A stretch of 38,410 nucleotides of DNA from Chloroflexota bacterium (GCA_018004935.1 JAGNBF010000075.1:1-38410); one strand, 5' to 3'; numbered from the stretch's first letter, positions 15,855 through 26,521 are shown. The notes: a model not told the origin generated them from the sequence alone. Numbers and translations: made by a program.

Positions 15855-17048
15855 TTAGGCGCGGCCGCGTAAAATCCCATGCCAGTACATTTGTGGCAGG
15901 GCATACGCCTTCATGGCATACATGCTATACCGCTCCTGCGATTGATCAAACGGGAACGTCTCTTGCGGCGCTTTGTCATAATCAAACTCCGCCAACACCA
16001 GCTTGCCATAACCCGTCACCAACGGACACGAGGTGTAACCGTCATACCGTCCTGAGTTGGCCTGACCGCTCATTTGCGCCAGCAAATTCTCTACCAAAAC
16101 CGGAACTTGCTTGCGGATGGCCGCGCCCGTTTTGGAGGTAGGCAAACTACTGCAATCACCACAAGAGAACACATTAGCATAGCGGGTGTGTTGGGTGGTG
16201 TGCTGATTCACCTCTACCCAGCCCCCAGCCCCGGCCAGCTTGCTCTTCTTGATGAAATCGGGCGCACTCTGGCGTGGCGTGACGTGAATCATGTCATACT
16301 TCATCACAATTTCATCCCCGCCACCAGTGGGTGTAAACACCGCTTCCTTTTTGTCGGGGCGCAGAGCCACCAGTTCGGTGTTGAAATGGGTTTTGATCCC
16401 CTTCCGCTCAATCACCTTGTACAGGGTGTCGGCATATTTCTTGACGGCAAAAATAACCCCCATCCCAGAGGCGAAGACAATGTTGCTCTTGTTGCGAACA
16501 CCAGCGCGGCGGAAATGATCATCGGCCAGGTAAGCGATTTTTTGCGGCGCACCAGCACATTTGATCCCGGTGCTGGGCTGGGTGAAAATGGCCGTTCCCC
16601 CCTTGAACTCTTTGATGTTTTGCCAGGTCGCCTCTACCGAGTCGTAGGAGTAGTTACTGCATACCCCGGTTCCTGGTTTACCCACACTTTCTTTCAAGCC
16701 GGGAATGGCTTCCCAATCAATCTGAATACCCGCCGTCACCACCAGATAATCGTAGCCAATCGTTTTGCCATCGGCCAGGGTGACGTTGTTGCTGTCCGGA
16801 TCGAGGCTGGCGACCCGGTTTTGAATCCAATCTACGCCCGGCGGAATAAAATCCCGTTCGTCACGCATGGACTCTTCTTTGGGGAACACCCCGCCCCCGA
16901 CAAGCGTCCAGAGCGGCTGGTAAAAATGTTTGTCGGATGGCTCAATTAGCCCCATCGCGGGCGGGTTGGCTTGATCCGCCAATCGAGCGGCAATGGAAAT
17001 ACCCGCCGTCCCCCCACCAATAATCAACACCTGGTAATGGTCTTTCAT
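15855..17048 (-). CDS. sqr: Sulfide:quinone oxidoreductase
   Basis: A 397-residue peripheral membrane flavoprotein that oxidises sulfide to persulfide or polysulfide and reduces quinone. The FAD Rossmann motif is GGGTAGISIA (11-20). Cys130 (GVCSNYSYD), Cys164 (IKCAGAPQK) and Cys341 (TSCPLVTGYGK) are candidate redox cysteines, and NVFSCGDCSSLPTSKTGAAIRKQ is the second FAD motif. The sequence type (IEPSDKHFYQPLWTLVGGG) matches the HMT2-like or type II branch. ATG 17048 follows AGGAG, whereas the upstream in-frame ATG (17087) adds 13 residues without support. It is followed by the CstB-like enzyme that would use its product and preceded by DUF1641. A palindrome at 15861 encodes the C-terminal RGRA. 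Confidence 0.93.
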   Translation of the reverse strand: MKDHYQVLIIGGGTAGISIAARLADQANPPAMGLIEPSDKHFYQPLWTLVGGGVFPKEESMRDERDFIPPGVDWIQNRVASLDPDSNNVTLADGKTIGYDYLVVTAGIQIDWEAIPGLKESVGKPGTGVCSNYSYDSVEATWQNIKEFKGGTAIFTQPSTGIKCAGAPQKIAYLADDHFRRAGVRNKSNIVFASGMGVIFAVKKYADTLYKVIERKGIKTHFNTELVALRPDKKEAVFTPTGGGDEIVMKYDMIHVTPRQSAPDFIKKSKLAGAGGWVEVNQHTTQHTRYANVFSCGDCSSLPTSKTGAAIRKQVPVLVENLLAQMSGQANSGRYDGYTSCPLVTGYGKLVLAEFDYDKAPQETFPFDQSQERYSMYAMKAYALPQMYWHGILRGRA

Positions 17049-17130
17049 GTCATCTCTCCTGATATTTTTTTGTGTACGAATTGGCACGAGATAGATTGTC
17101 AGATAATCGTTCGTTTTGAGTTGGGCGGTT

Positions 17131-17198
17131 TTGAGATTAGAGACTGGAGACTAGAGACTGGCGACTGGTCAATCTCTAGTCTCTAGTCCCCAGTCTCC
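17131..17198. repeat. GAGACTG heptamer repeats, direct then inverted
   Basis: Degenerate heptamers GAGACTG/GAGACTA (17131-17168) are followed by their complements (CTAGTCTCTAGTCCCCAGTCTC, 17176-17197), so the transcript can fold into a long stem between DUF1641 and SQR. Related units are found inside the molybdoenzyme gene at 19201-19230 and 20211-20240. Confidence 0.75.
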
Positions 17199-17268
17199 TT
17201 TCAGACCGTAAACTTATCCCTGAACGATTAGAAACGAGTTCCTACGAGTTCCTATGAGTTCCCCTGAG

Positions 17269-18117
17269 CTACGCCATCTGCCGCCCAAACTGGCGACCAA
17301 ATTGCATGAGGAACCCCAACGCCCGTTGCAGGTCGGGGTCGTTGATGGCTTTGAGCAGGCCAAAAAGTCCTACCTGGGGCGGGGGTGTCTGTTGGCTGGC
17401 AACCATCGCCTGGGCCATTCTACCCAATGTCCGCACCGCCTGCGGGTTCAACATCCCCGATTCGGCTTCGAGCAGGACATCGAACATTTCGCTCAGTTTT
17501 TCTACGGTAGCGGGTTGGGTGGCTTTGTCTACCAGACCGGCTCCGGCCTGGATGCGCCCCTGGATGTCGAAGCGGGTGGCGACATCGTCGGCTACGTCGC
17601 CCATCATGGCGAGCATTGCCGGAGCCTGATCGGCCAGGGCGAGGAGTTGTTCCAATTTGGCCATACGTTCCGGGTCGGTGAGTTTTTCGGCCAGGGCCAG
17701 GGCGGCTTTGAGACGTTGCTCGACATCTATGCCGTGCGCGGCCGCACGTCCCATCATCTCATCTACCGCATCCCCGGCCATTGCTACCATACCGGGGGCC
17801 TGATCCGCCAACGCCATGAGCTGGTCCAACTTGGCAACCAGCACCGGGTCGGTGAATTTTTCCGCCAGGGTGAGGGCAACTTTGAGCCGTTCCTCGATGT
17901 CAACGCCGTTCGCGGCCGCGCGCCGGGCCGCCTCATCCAACGCATCCCCAGCCATCGCCGCCATGCCCGGAGCCTGCTCCACCAGATCGGCCAGCCGGTT
18001 CACCGCCGACTCTACCCGCTCCAGCCGATCCAACAACCGCCCCAACATCGCCGCCGTCTGCGGCTCATTCACCCGCTGTTCCAACATTGCTAATCCATTC
18101 ATTTGACCGTTTTCCAT
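17269..18117 (-). CDS. DUF1641 protein with an internal 58-residue tandem duplication
   Basis: A 282-residue, Ala-rich, all-helical protein with no membrane segment. A 58-residue unit starting QAPGM is repeated exactly in length (residues 48-105 and 106-163), followed by a third, decayed unit from 164. The C-terminal part (FGLLKAINDPDLQRALGFLMQFGRQFG) is the typical DUF1641 end. DUF1641 proteins are commonly encoded beside SQR or formate-dehydrogenase-like genes, but their function is unknown. The palindromes at 17738 and 17912 sit 174 bases apart, at the same place in two repeat units. AAGGAGGGG precedes ATG 18117. It lies between the molybdoenzyme and SQR genes and may be an assembly or accessory factor (inference). 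Confidence 0.85.
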   Translation of the reverse strand: MENGQMNGLAMLEQRVNEPQTAAMLGRLLDRLERVESAVNRLADLVEQAPGMAAMAGDALDEAARRAAANGVDIEERLKVALTLAEKFTDPVLVAKLDQLMALADQAPGMVAMAGDAVDEMMGRAAAHGIDVEQRLKAALALAEKLTDPERMAKLEQLLALADQAPAMLAMMGDVADDVATRFDIQGRIQAGAGLVDKATQPATVEKLSEMFDVLLEAESGMLNPQAVRTLGRMAQAMVASQQTPPPQVGLFGLLKAINDPDLQRALGFLMQFGRQFGRQMA

Positions 18118-18127
18118 ACCCCTCCTT

Positions 18128-18231
18128 GGGAAGTGAGCAGTGAGCAGTGAACAGTAATCAGTAATCAGTAATCAGTAGTCAACCGTTCACAATTCACCAT
18201 TCACCATTCACCATTCAAAATTGCCTTCCCC
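18128..18231. repeat. Heptamer arrays (GAGCAGT, GTAATCA, ATTCACC)
   Basis: Three heptamer classes follow one another: (GAGCAGT)n, (GTAATCA)3, then (ATTCACC)3. The last is the complement of the GGTGAAT/GAATTGT array found inside the molybdoenzyme gene at 19159-19197. The array fills the gap between the molybdoenzyme stop and the DUF1641 start. Confidence 0.85.
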
Positions 18232-18267
18232 CCCTAACCATTGACCATTCCTGGGTTCCGCCAGTTC

Positions 18268-21291
<3,024 letters not shown>

Positions 21292-21304
21292 AGGATTCTC
21301 TTTT

Positions 21305-21806
21305 GGGACGCGGCGAGGGTGGGACGCGGGGACGCGGCGAAACATCCCTCTGCCGATTCGTTAGCTACAATTGAATCGTCCATTGGTCTGGATTAGCGGC
21401 CATGCGGACAAGCTGACCCAGAATTTTGTCGTAACGATCGTCAAGTTCGTGGACTTGCGACTCGGGTAAATAACCAAACCGACGTGAAAACTCAAGCCAG
21501 ACTCGCGTTTCTTCAGCTTCGCCTTCGGCATCGTTTAGTTTGTTGACAAATGATTTGGGATAACGGCGTTTACGCCAGGCTTCGGCCAAATTGGAGCAGA
21601 CAGAGCGCGAAGAACGCCGAATCTGGTCTACCAGAGAATATTTTTCCTCGGCCGGAAATTGTTTGCTTAATTCATGGATAAGCACCGCACATTCCATCGC
21701 TGTCTGATAAACATTCAACTCTTTGTAACTACGAATGTTCGCCATAACTGACTCCTCGCCAGTCGTTTTTCGCCGCGTCGCCCCATCACCGTGTCTCCGC
21801 GTCCTA
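21305..21806. mobile_element. Inverted-repeat-bounded cassette carrying a four-helix-bundle (S23) gene
   Basis: The left end 21305-21342 (GGGACGCGGCGAGG... to ...GGGGACGCGGCGAAA) and the reverse complement of the right end 21766-21806 (AGGACGCGGAGACACGG... to ...GGGGCGACGCGGCGAAA) are imperfect ~39-bp inverted repeats. Between them lies only the S23 gene. The cassette sits between the FeS/NrfD stop codon (which falls at the edge of the right repeat) and the molybdoenzyme start. No transposase is present. The term mobile is inferred from this structure. Confidence 0.55.
21365..21745 (-). CDS. Four-helix-bundle protein (S23 / 23S rRNA intervening-sequence family)
   Basis: 126 residues from MANIRSYKELNVYQTAM. 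The hallmarks are an early Y/W-rich helix (SYKELNVYQ), EKYSLVDQIRRSSRSVCSNLAEAW and a C-terminal four-helix arrangement. Members form homopentameric-type helical bundles and were first noticed inside 23S rRNA intervening sequences. Their function is unknown. GAGGAG precedes ATG 21745. A longer in-frame ORF to 22069 overlaps the FeS/NrfD gene and is rejected. It lies in the middle of the molybdoenzyme operon, inside an inverted-repeat cassette. Confidence 0.88.
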   Translation of the reverse strand: MANIRSYKELNVYQTAMECAVLIHELSKQFPAEEKYSLVDQIRRSSRSVCSNLAEAWRKRRYPKSFVNKLNDAEGEAEETRVWLEFSRRFGYLPESQVHELDDRYDKILGQLVRMAANPDQWTIQL

Positions 21807-23507
21807 GCTGTTCGGTATTTCCTGAGGGGCCATGACGAAAGCGTACTCGAACAGGTAAAGGCCAACGATGGTGCAGATGGCGGCGATGGCTCCAAGAATG
21901 GGTAAACCGGAAAGGATGAGCACCAGCGGCACAACATGCCCCAAGACGATACTGCCCCACCAGAAATGGTTTTTGTAATGGCCATGGCTGATGTCATGGG
22001 CGGCGCGGGCGGCGACTTCGCTGGCGTGGGGAATGCCAAATTCGCCCAGCAAGGTAACGAAGAGGTCAATGAGCAACGCGGCCGCGAACACCACCCCCGC
22101 TACCTTCACAATCTCCACCGGTGTGCCAAACAGCCCCATCACCAACACCATTCCACTCCCGGCCATCAGGGCCTGCACAATCAGGTGAAACGGCAACAGC
22201 GGGCTTTGCCACAAATCCCGCCCTTCGGCCTGGGCAAACAGGAACGCCGTGTAAATAGCGGCCATGATGGCAAAGGGCAACCCCACCCAGAGGAAAACCG
22301 CCCGTAACAGTGGCACATCATAATCGAACAGATATGCCCCTAGCTCATATAGCCACCACAACCCGGTAATCGTGGACAGGCCAATCAAAATGACCGCCCC
22401 ACGAGCGAGCCAACTGCGCCATTGCGGCCGCAATAAAATGTACAAAAACCGCTCCGGCTTCTCCAGGTCTAGCACTAGGAAGCCGGTTGTCAGGCCAATG
22501 AACAACAGGGAGAGAAAACCACCCACCAACGCCGTCAGCCCATCAAACGGGAACAGCTTCAACCCCCAACCCAGGGCCAACAACATAAAAATCCCCGACC
22601 CAATCCCCTTTGTCACCAGATAGGCCGGAACCGGCCAATGCCAGGGCACTTTATGCTGGGCGTTGTAACTCACCTGAATCATCTGCCCCGCCACTCGCTC
22701 CCCAATCTGGATGGGGCCGTTCCAGGGCTGGCCTTGCGGTTGGGACGTGCGGAGGGCGGTGCCGTTGGTGTGAGTCTGCGAGTTTGCGGGTTTGCGTGTG
22801 TGCGAATTTCCATGTTGGCCGTTACTCGCCCACTCGCCCACTCGCCCACTCGCAGACTCATTCCCTCGCCCACTCGCTCGCTCATGCAAGGGAATCACAT
22901 CCGCCCACATAAACGTCTCTGGTGTCCGCTCAGTGGCGGTGGGGTGCATGACGACATCATTGCCTTCGATGTAGAACAGTTTGGGGGATGTGCCCTGTTC
23001 CGGTTTACGGACGGTCACGTTTTGGTGGGCCAAAACGTGGCTGATTTCACTGTTGGGGTCGTTCATGTCTCCGGCGATGATGGCATGTTCGGGGCAGACG
23101 ACGACGCACGCCGGTTCCAGCCCGATGTCGGTGCGGTGGGCGCAAAAATGGCATTTGGCTGCCGTTTTGGTCGAGGGGTCAATGTGAATGGCGTCGTAGG
23201 GGCAGGCTTGCATACACGCCTTACAGCCAATGCAGAAGCTGTTGTCAAACTCCACAATGCCATCATCCCGCTGGTACATGGCTTCGGTGGGGCAGATGCG
23301 CACACAAGGGGGATTGGCGCAATGGTTACAGCGCGTCACCTGAAAATGGCGACGGGTGTCGGGGTAAGCCCCGGTTTCGACATATTTTACCCAGGTACGG
23401 TAGACGCCGAGGGGGACTTCGTTTTCGCTTTTGCAGGCGGTGGAACAGGCATGACAACCAATACATTTGCGGTTGTCAATGACAAAACCATAATTTTTAT
23501 CGGTCAT
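21804..23507 (-). CDS. Fused ferredoxin-like FeS subunit and NrfD/PsrC membrane subunit
   Basis: 567 residues. Residues 1-150 hold four Cys clusters (C15xxC18xxC21xxxC25; C60xxC63xxxxC68xxxC72; C92xxC95xxC98xxxC102; C119xxC122 with the C134/C138 pair), as in PsrB/DmsB/SoeB. Residues about 275-567 form an NrfD/PsrC-type domain with about nine helices (WPVPAYLVTKGIGSG, GFLVLDLEKPERF), the quinone-reactive anchor. The two are usually separate genes. The linker (about 208-258) is low-complexity and encoded by short tandem repeats (22772-22886). The protein links the Mo subunit to the quinone pool. The start at 23507 has GAGGTG 7 bases upstream. It is the first gene of the - strand island, divergent from the response regulator. 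Palindromes lie at 22078 and 22424. Confidence 0.92.
   Translation of the reverse strand: MTDKNYGFVIDNRKCIGCHACSTACKSENEVPLGVYRTWVKYVETGAYPDTRRHFQVTRCNHCANPPCVRICPTEAMYQRDDGIVEFDNSFCIGCKACMQACPYDAIHIDPSTKTAAKCHFCAHRTDIGLEPACVVVCPEHAIIAGDMNDPNSEISHVLAHQNVTVRKPEQGTSPKLFYIEGNDVVMHPTATERTPETFMWADVIPLHERASGRGNESASGRVGEWASNGQHGNSHTRKPANSQTHTNGTALRTSQPQGQPWNGPIQIGERVAGQMIQVSYNAQHKVPWHWPVPAYLVTKGIGSGIFMLLALGWGLKLFPFDGLTALVGGFLSLLFIGLTTGFLVLDLEKPERFLYILLRPQWRSWLARGAVILIGLSTITGLWWLYELGAYLFDYDVPLLRAVFLWVGLPFAIMAAIYTAFLFAQAEGRDLWQSPLLPFHLIVQALMAGSGMVLVMGLFGTPVEIVKVAGVVFAAALLIDLFVTLLGEFGIPHASEVAARAAHDISHGHYKNHFWWGSIVLGHVVPLVLILSGLPILGAIAAICTIVGLYLFEYAFVMAPQEIPNS
22772..22886. repeat. Octamer-type tandem repeat (ACTCGCCC) inside the FeS/NrfD gene
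   Basis: Three ACTCGCCC units and degenerate neighbours (CTCGCAGACTC, CTCGCTCGCTC, GCGAGTTTGCGGGTTTGCG) encode the linker GRGNESASGRVGEWASNGQ and flanking residues between the FeS and NrfD domains. It keeps the reading frame. Confidence 0.8.
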
Positions 23508-23549
23508 AGCACCTCAGTCCAGCGGATGAGAAAGTGGGAACGGGCAGAG

Positions 23550-23585
23550 TGAGACGATTATGCCGGGTGTCGCGGCCGCGTACAA
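23550..23585 (-). promoter_or_regulatory. Predicted promoter of the sulfur island
   Basis: On the - strand, TTGTAC (23585-23580) and CATAAT (23562-23557) are separated by 17 bases, and the spacer contains the palindrome GCGGCCGC (23572-23579). Transcription would start near 23550, about 42 bases before ATG 23507. The TTAC repeats at 23602-23638 lie just upstream of the -35. Confidence 0.5.
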
Positions 23586-23601
23586 CCCATTATTCCCCCT
23601 T

Positions 23602-23638
23602 TTACCAAACCCTTGCCCACCCCTTACCCGTTCTTTAC
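23602..23638 (+). promoter_or_regulatory. 11-bp-phased TTAC direct repeats, likely OmpR/PhoB-type regulator site
   Basis: TTAC at 23602, TTGC at 23613, TTAC at 23624 and TTAC at 23635 are spaced exactly 11 bases apart. Direct repeats of one helical turn are the usual target of OmpR/PhoB-type regulators. The site lies between the divergent regulator gene (23685, +) and sulfur island (23507, -). A matching TTAC-N7-TTAC pair occurs at 31410-31424. Confidence 0.6.
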
Positions 23639-23647
23639 ATACCCCTT

Positions 23648-23684
23648 TTGCGGTTCAGCCCCTTTCACCGCTAGAATAGTCTTC
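23648..23684 (+). promoter_or_regulatory. Predicted promoter of the response-regulator gene, probably leaderless
   Basis: TTGCGG (23648-23653) and TAGAAT (23672-23677) are 18 bases apart. Start would fall at about 23684-23685, the A of the ATG, so the transcript is likely leaderless, in keeping with the absence of a Shine-Dalgarno. The box TCACCGCTAGAAT is nearly the same as TCACCGCTACAAT at 31450-31462. Confidence 0.5.
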
Positions 23685-24371
23685 ATGAACAGCAAAATCC
23701 TTATCGTTGAAGACGAAATCAGTATCCAGACCATTATCCGTACCTACCTGGAAAGTGCCGGATACATTGTCAAAGTCGTTACCAACGGCCCCGACGCCCT
23801 GGTGGAAGCCCGACAGTGGCAACCCGCCCTGATTGTGCTGGATTTGAACCTGCCAGGTATGGATGGGATGGAAGTAGCCGCCCGCCTGCGTGAAACCTCA
23901 GATGTGTATATTCTCATGTTGACCGCCCGTAGTGAAGAGATGGATCGCGTTGCCGGTTTGCGTATGGGAGCGGACGATTACCTGGCTAAACCATTCAGCC
24001 CGCGAGAAATGGTGGCCCGTGTAGAAGCCATTTTGCGGCGACGGCGGAGTGGCCCAGCCCCGGCCGCCACTCTCATTTTTGCTCATTTGACCATCAACCC
24101 GGAAAGCCACGAGGCTCTAGTCAATGGTGTACCATTGGAGTTGACGGTGACGGAGTTTCAGGTGTTGTGGCAGTTGGCGCAAAATGTGGGGCGTGTTCTC
24201 ACCCGTGATCAACTCATCAACCAGGTGTGGGGTGGTTCATTTTATGGCAACGACCGGGTGGTGGATGTGTATGTGGGCCAGGTGCGGCGCAAACTGCAAG
24301 ATGCCACGCACGAAACCCTTATCGAAACGGTGCGTGGAGTAGGGTATAAGTTTGTGGATAAACGCACTTAG
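23685..24371 (+). CDS. OmpR/PhoB-family response regulator
   Basis: 228 residues: a receiver (about 4-118) with Glu9-Asp10, phospho-acceptor Asp53 (VLDLNLPGMDG), MLTAR and AKPFSPREM, followed by a winged-helix domain (about 130-225; LTVTEFQVLWQLAQNVGRVLTRDQL, VRRKL, ETVRGVGYKF). It is a cytoplasmic transcription regulator. ATG 23685 is chosen because the receiver begins there; the longer reading frame from 23613 would run through the promoter. The sensor kinase follows at 24625. The regulator is divergent from the sulfur island and probably controls it through the TTAC repeats between them (inference). Confidence 0.94.
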   Translation: MNSKILIVEDEISIQTIIRTYLESAGYIVKVVTNGPDALVEARQWQPALIVLDLNLPGMDGMEVAARLRETSDVYILMLTARSEEMDRVAGLRMGADDYLAKPFSPREMVARVEAILRRRRSGPAPAATLIFAHLTINPESHEALVNGVPLELTVTEFQVLWQLAQNVGRVLTRDQLINQVWGGSFYGNDRVVDVYVGQVRRKLQDATHETLIETVRGVGYKFVDKRT

Positions 24372-24450
24372 TGAACGTCTAAAAATAACTTGGGTGGCGC
24401 GGTCAGGAGACCGGCCACAGCAGTTCCGTAGGTTATTTAATCCGCGTTCC
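24371..24450 (+). repeat. CCGGCCACAGC interspersed repeat, copy 1
   Basis: GTGAACGTCTAAAAATAACTTGGGTGGC-type left part, core GGTCAGGAGACCGGCCACAGCA, then a weaker right part. It is one of four copies (25757-25830, 26065-26147, 31271-31352), all in + orientation. The rest of the gap up to 24624 contains an inverted pair built on TTTAGAG/CTCTAAA and short repeats, but no gene. Confidence 0.75.
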
Positions 24451-24624
24451 TTAAAGACTGGTGACAGTAAGAACTTGAGTTTAGAGTTCGGAGCAAGAGC
24501 TAGAGGGTTTTCCAGAGTAATGACCTCTTGCTCTCCCCTCTCGCTCTAAACTCCAGTAAGAAGTGACCATTGATAATTGGCTATTAACCATTAACCATTT
24601 CTTTGAGTTCCCACGAGTCTCCCC

Positions 24625-25740
24625 ATGCCCTGGTACAAACGATTACGCTGGCGGTTGATTGCCTCTCAATTTTTGGTGGCTTTTGTCGGGGTTAGCATGA
24701 TGATGCTGGCAACCCGGCTCATTATTCTGGGCACAGCGCCCGATGTGATTCGGCCCCAACTGATGTCCCTGCTAGAAGACCCGGCCCAGATAACCCAAAT
24801 CGAAGAAAATTTGATTTATGCCTTTCGGGATGCTGTGTTGGCCTCGGTAGCGGCCGCGGCCGCGGCCGCGATTACCGCTGGGGTGTTTTCCAGTTACCTG
24901 CTCTGGCGTACCCTCATTGCCCCTTTGCGCCAGATGGCCGATAGCAGTCGCCGGGTGGCGGATGGGCGTTATGCGGAACGGGTCATTGTGCCGGAGAACA
25001 GTGGCGAGGCGATGGCCCAACTGGTTGTCAGTTTTAACCAGATGGCGGCTACGTTGGAGCAGATTGAACAACAGCGGGTGAACTTGTTGGGCAATATTGC
25101 CCACGAGCTACGCACGCCGCTGACGAGTTTGAAGGGGTATCTGGAAGGGTTGATGGATGGGCTATTTCCTGCCAATGAGGAGACCTTTGCCTGGATGACG
25201 CAGGAGACGGAGCGGTTACGCCGGTTGGTAGATGATCTGCAAAACCTGTCACGTATTGAGGCGGGGCAGTTTAATCTGGATTTCCAACCGTTTGACTTGA
25301 TGGGGGTGGTGAACAGGGTGGTGGCCCAACTGCGGCCGCAGGCCCAGGCCAAAGAACTTACCCTCACCCTGGAGGCACACCTGGCCCACGTCCATGCCGA
25401 TGCGGATCGCACGGCCCAGGTTTTGTTCAACCTCATTGGCAATGCCATCCGCTACACCCCGGAGAAGGGGGCGATTACGATAACCCTGGCTTCAGAAGAG
25501 CGTTTTGTGCGCGTGGTGGTGCAGGATACCGGTATCGGTATTCCTGCTGAGGCATTACCTTATGTATTTGAACGGTTTTACCGGGTGGATCAGTCACGGG
25601 CGCGGGTGAGTGGGGGGAGTGGCATTGGCCTGACCATTGCCCGGCATCTGGTGTGGGCGATGGGAGGAGAGATCGCGGCCGCGAGTCAGGGCCCAGATCA
25701 GGGCAGTCGTTTCACCTTCACCTTGCCCCTCATACCCTGA
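24625..25740 (+). CDS. Membrane sensor histidine kinase (BaeS/PhoR-like)
   Basis: 371 residues. Transmembrane helix 1 (about 12-36), a short ~30-residue extracytoplasmic loop and helix 2 (about 70-95) are followed by HAMP (about 96-148), HisKA with His160 (NIAHELRTPLTSLKGYLEG), and HATPase with NLIGNAIRY, DTGIGIP and GSGIGLTIARH. It is the likely partner of the OmpR-type regulator 250 bases upstream. Helix 2 contains a run of Ala encoded by three overlapping GCGGCCGC palindromes (24850-24869). The loop is too short for a typical sensing domain, so the signal may be read within the membrane. Further palindromes lie at 25332 and 25675. Confidence 0.92.
   Translation: MPWYKRLRWRLIASQFLVAFVGVSMMMLATRLIILGTAPDVIRPQLMSLLEDPAQITQIEENLIYAFRDAVLASVAAAAAAAITAGVFSSYLLWRTLIAPLRQMADSSRRVADGRYAERVIVPENSGEAMAQLVVSFNQMAATLEQIEQQRVNLLGNIAHELRTPLTSLKGYLEGLMDGLFPANEETFAWMTQETERLRRLVDDLQNLSRIEAGQFNLDFQPFDLMGVVNRVVAQLRPQAQAKELTLTLEAHLAHVHADADRTAQVLFNLIGNAIRYTPEKGAITITLASEERFVRVVVQDTGIGIPAEALPYVFERFYRVDQSRARVSGGSGIGLTIARHLVWAMGGEIAAASQGPDQGSRFTFTLPLIP
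24850..24869. repeat. Three overlapping GCGGCCGC palindromes in a transmembrane helix
   Basis: The sequence consists of overlapping palindromes starting at 24850, 24856 and 24862. It encodes poly-Ala within transmembrane helix 2 of the sensor kinase. A double version is at 12087-12100 in the TorD-like gene. Confidence 0.95.
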
Positions 25741-26521
25741 TTCCAACCGCCACACTTAGGGTTCACTCAAAATTAAGTTGAGTGGCGTGGTCAGGAAACC
25801 GGCCACAGCAAATGGGGAAATTATATAACTGCTAAGCCTGTTGCCTGAGCTTGTCGAAGGCAACACAGGGCTTCGATCGAAGAATCTCGCTCCCTGACTC
25901 AATTTGGGTGATTTCCGTTCCTGGACAATGTGATTTTTGTCACTACTTGCTTTGAGCAGTGCCAGTTAAATTCTTCTTCATCACAAAGTACCCTTTCGAG
26001 ATCTGTTTTAGGGAGCTGCTATCAGGTACGTTGTCTTGTTCGTTGTAATAAAGGGCCGATTGCTTAGGGTTCGCTCAAAATTAAGTTGGGTGGCATAGTC
26101 AGAAGACCAACCACAGCAAACTCAAAGGTCATTTGCGAACGAACCCTTCGTTGCTTCGGGGGATGTGTTGTTATTTTGGCTTAACCTGGTAGTTTAATAA
26201 ACATTTTTTGTCGAATAGCTGTGACCGGTCCCCTAATCGCACCACCCATTGCTATGCGGCAAACCTTGTATGTTAGATTACTAGTAGCTTTTTTCTTCCA
26301 TCCTTCTCCTGAATAATAGCATTAACTGTTTGTTCACCGTGCAAGCAGCTGTCTGATTGCGGTACATTGATCCATTATCTCTTGGGGAGTGAGGGAGTTG
26401 GAAGCCAGGGTTCCAGATGACTTTTCTGCATGTGCCGAGAAGATCAGCCCCTCCCTCATACAGAATAACTCTGTAGCCAGATTCCAGTCCAAGAGTCAAT
26501 AAACCATTTTGGAGGAGCATC
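25741..26521. repeat. Gene-free 780-base region with two CCGGCCACAGC repeats
   Basis: The copies at 25757-25830 and 26065-26147 share TTAGGGTTCRCTCAAAATT at their left ends. The second also ends in GCGAACGAACCC, the inverse of GGGTTCGCTC, giving short terminal inverted repeats. Between them, 25929-25944 reads TGTGA-TTTTTG-TCACT, near the CRP consensus. No reading frame with coding character was seen. No GCGGCCGC occurs here. Confidence 0.7.
25929..25944. promoter_or_regulatory. Possible CRP/FNR-family site
   Basis: TGTGA-N6-TCACT differs by one base from the CRP consensus TGTGA-N6-TCACA. It lies about 580 bases upstream of the cytochrome c peroxidase gene, which is far for direct control unless the promoter is near 26000. 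Confidence 0.3.

Noticed and set aside
16074-16949. + strand ORF (291 codons) opposite SQR
   Set aside because: Antisense shadow of a clearly conserved gene; no recognisable domain.
17254-18093. + strand ORF (279 codons) opposite DUF1641
   Set aside because: The - strand frame has the DUF1641 end, a good ribosome site and a clean 58-residue repeat; the + frame is its reflection.
18128-18231. CRISPR array
   Set aside because: Repeat units are 7-8 bases, adjacent and degenerate, with no unique spacers and no cas genes nearby.
21365-22069. 234-codon version of the S23 protein
   Set aside because: The first 108 codons overlap the NrfD domain in another frame. A good ribosome site and the family N terminus are at 21745.
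22638-23552. + strand ORF (304 codons) opposite the FeS domain
   Set aside because: The - strand carries four Cys clusters of a ferredoxin-like subunit; the + frame has no motif.
25741-26521. tRNA, small RNA or riboswitch in the longest gene-free gap
   Set aside because: No cloverleaf, no known riboswitch core and no conserved start-proximal structure could be recognised by eye; only repeats were supported.
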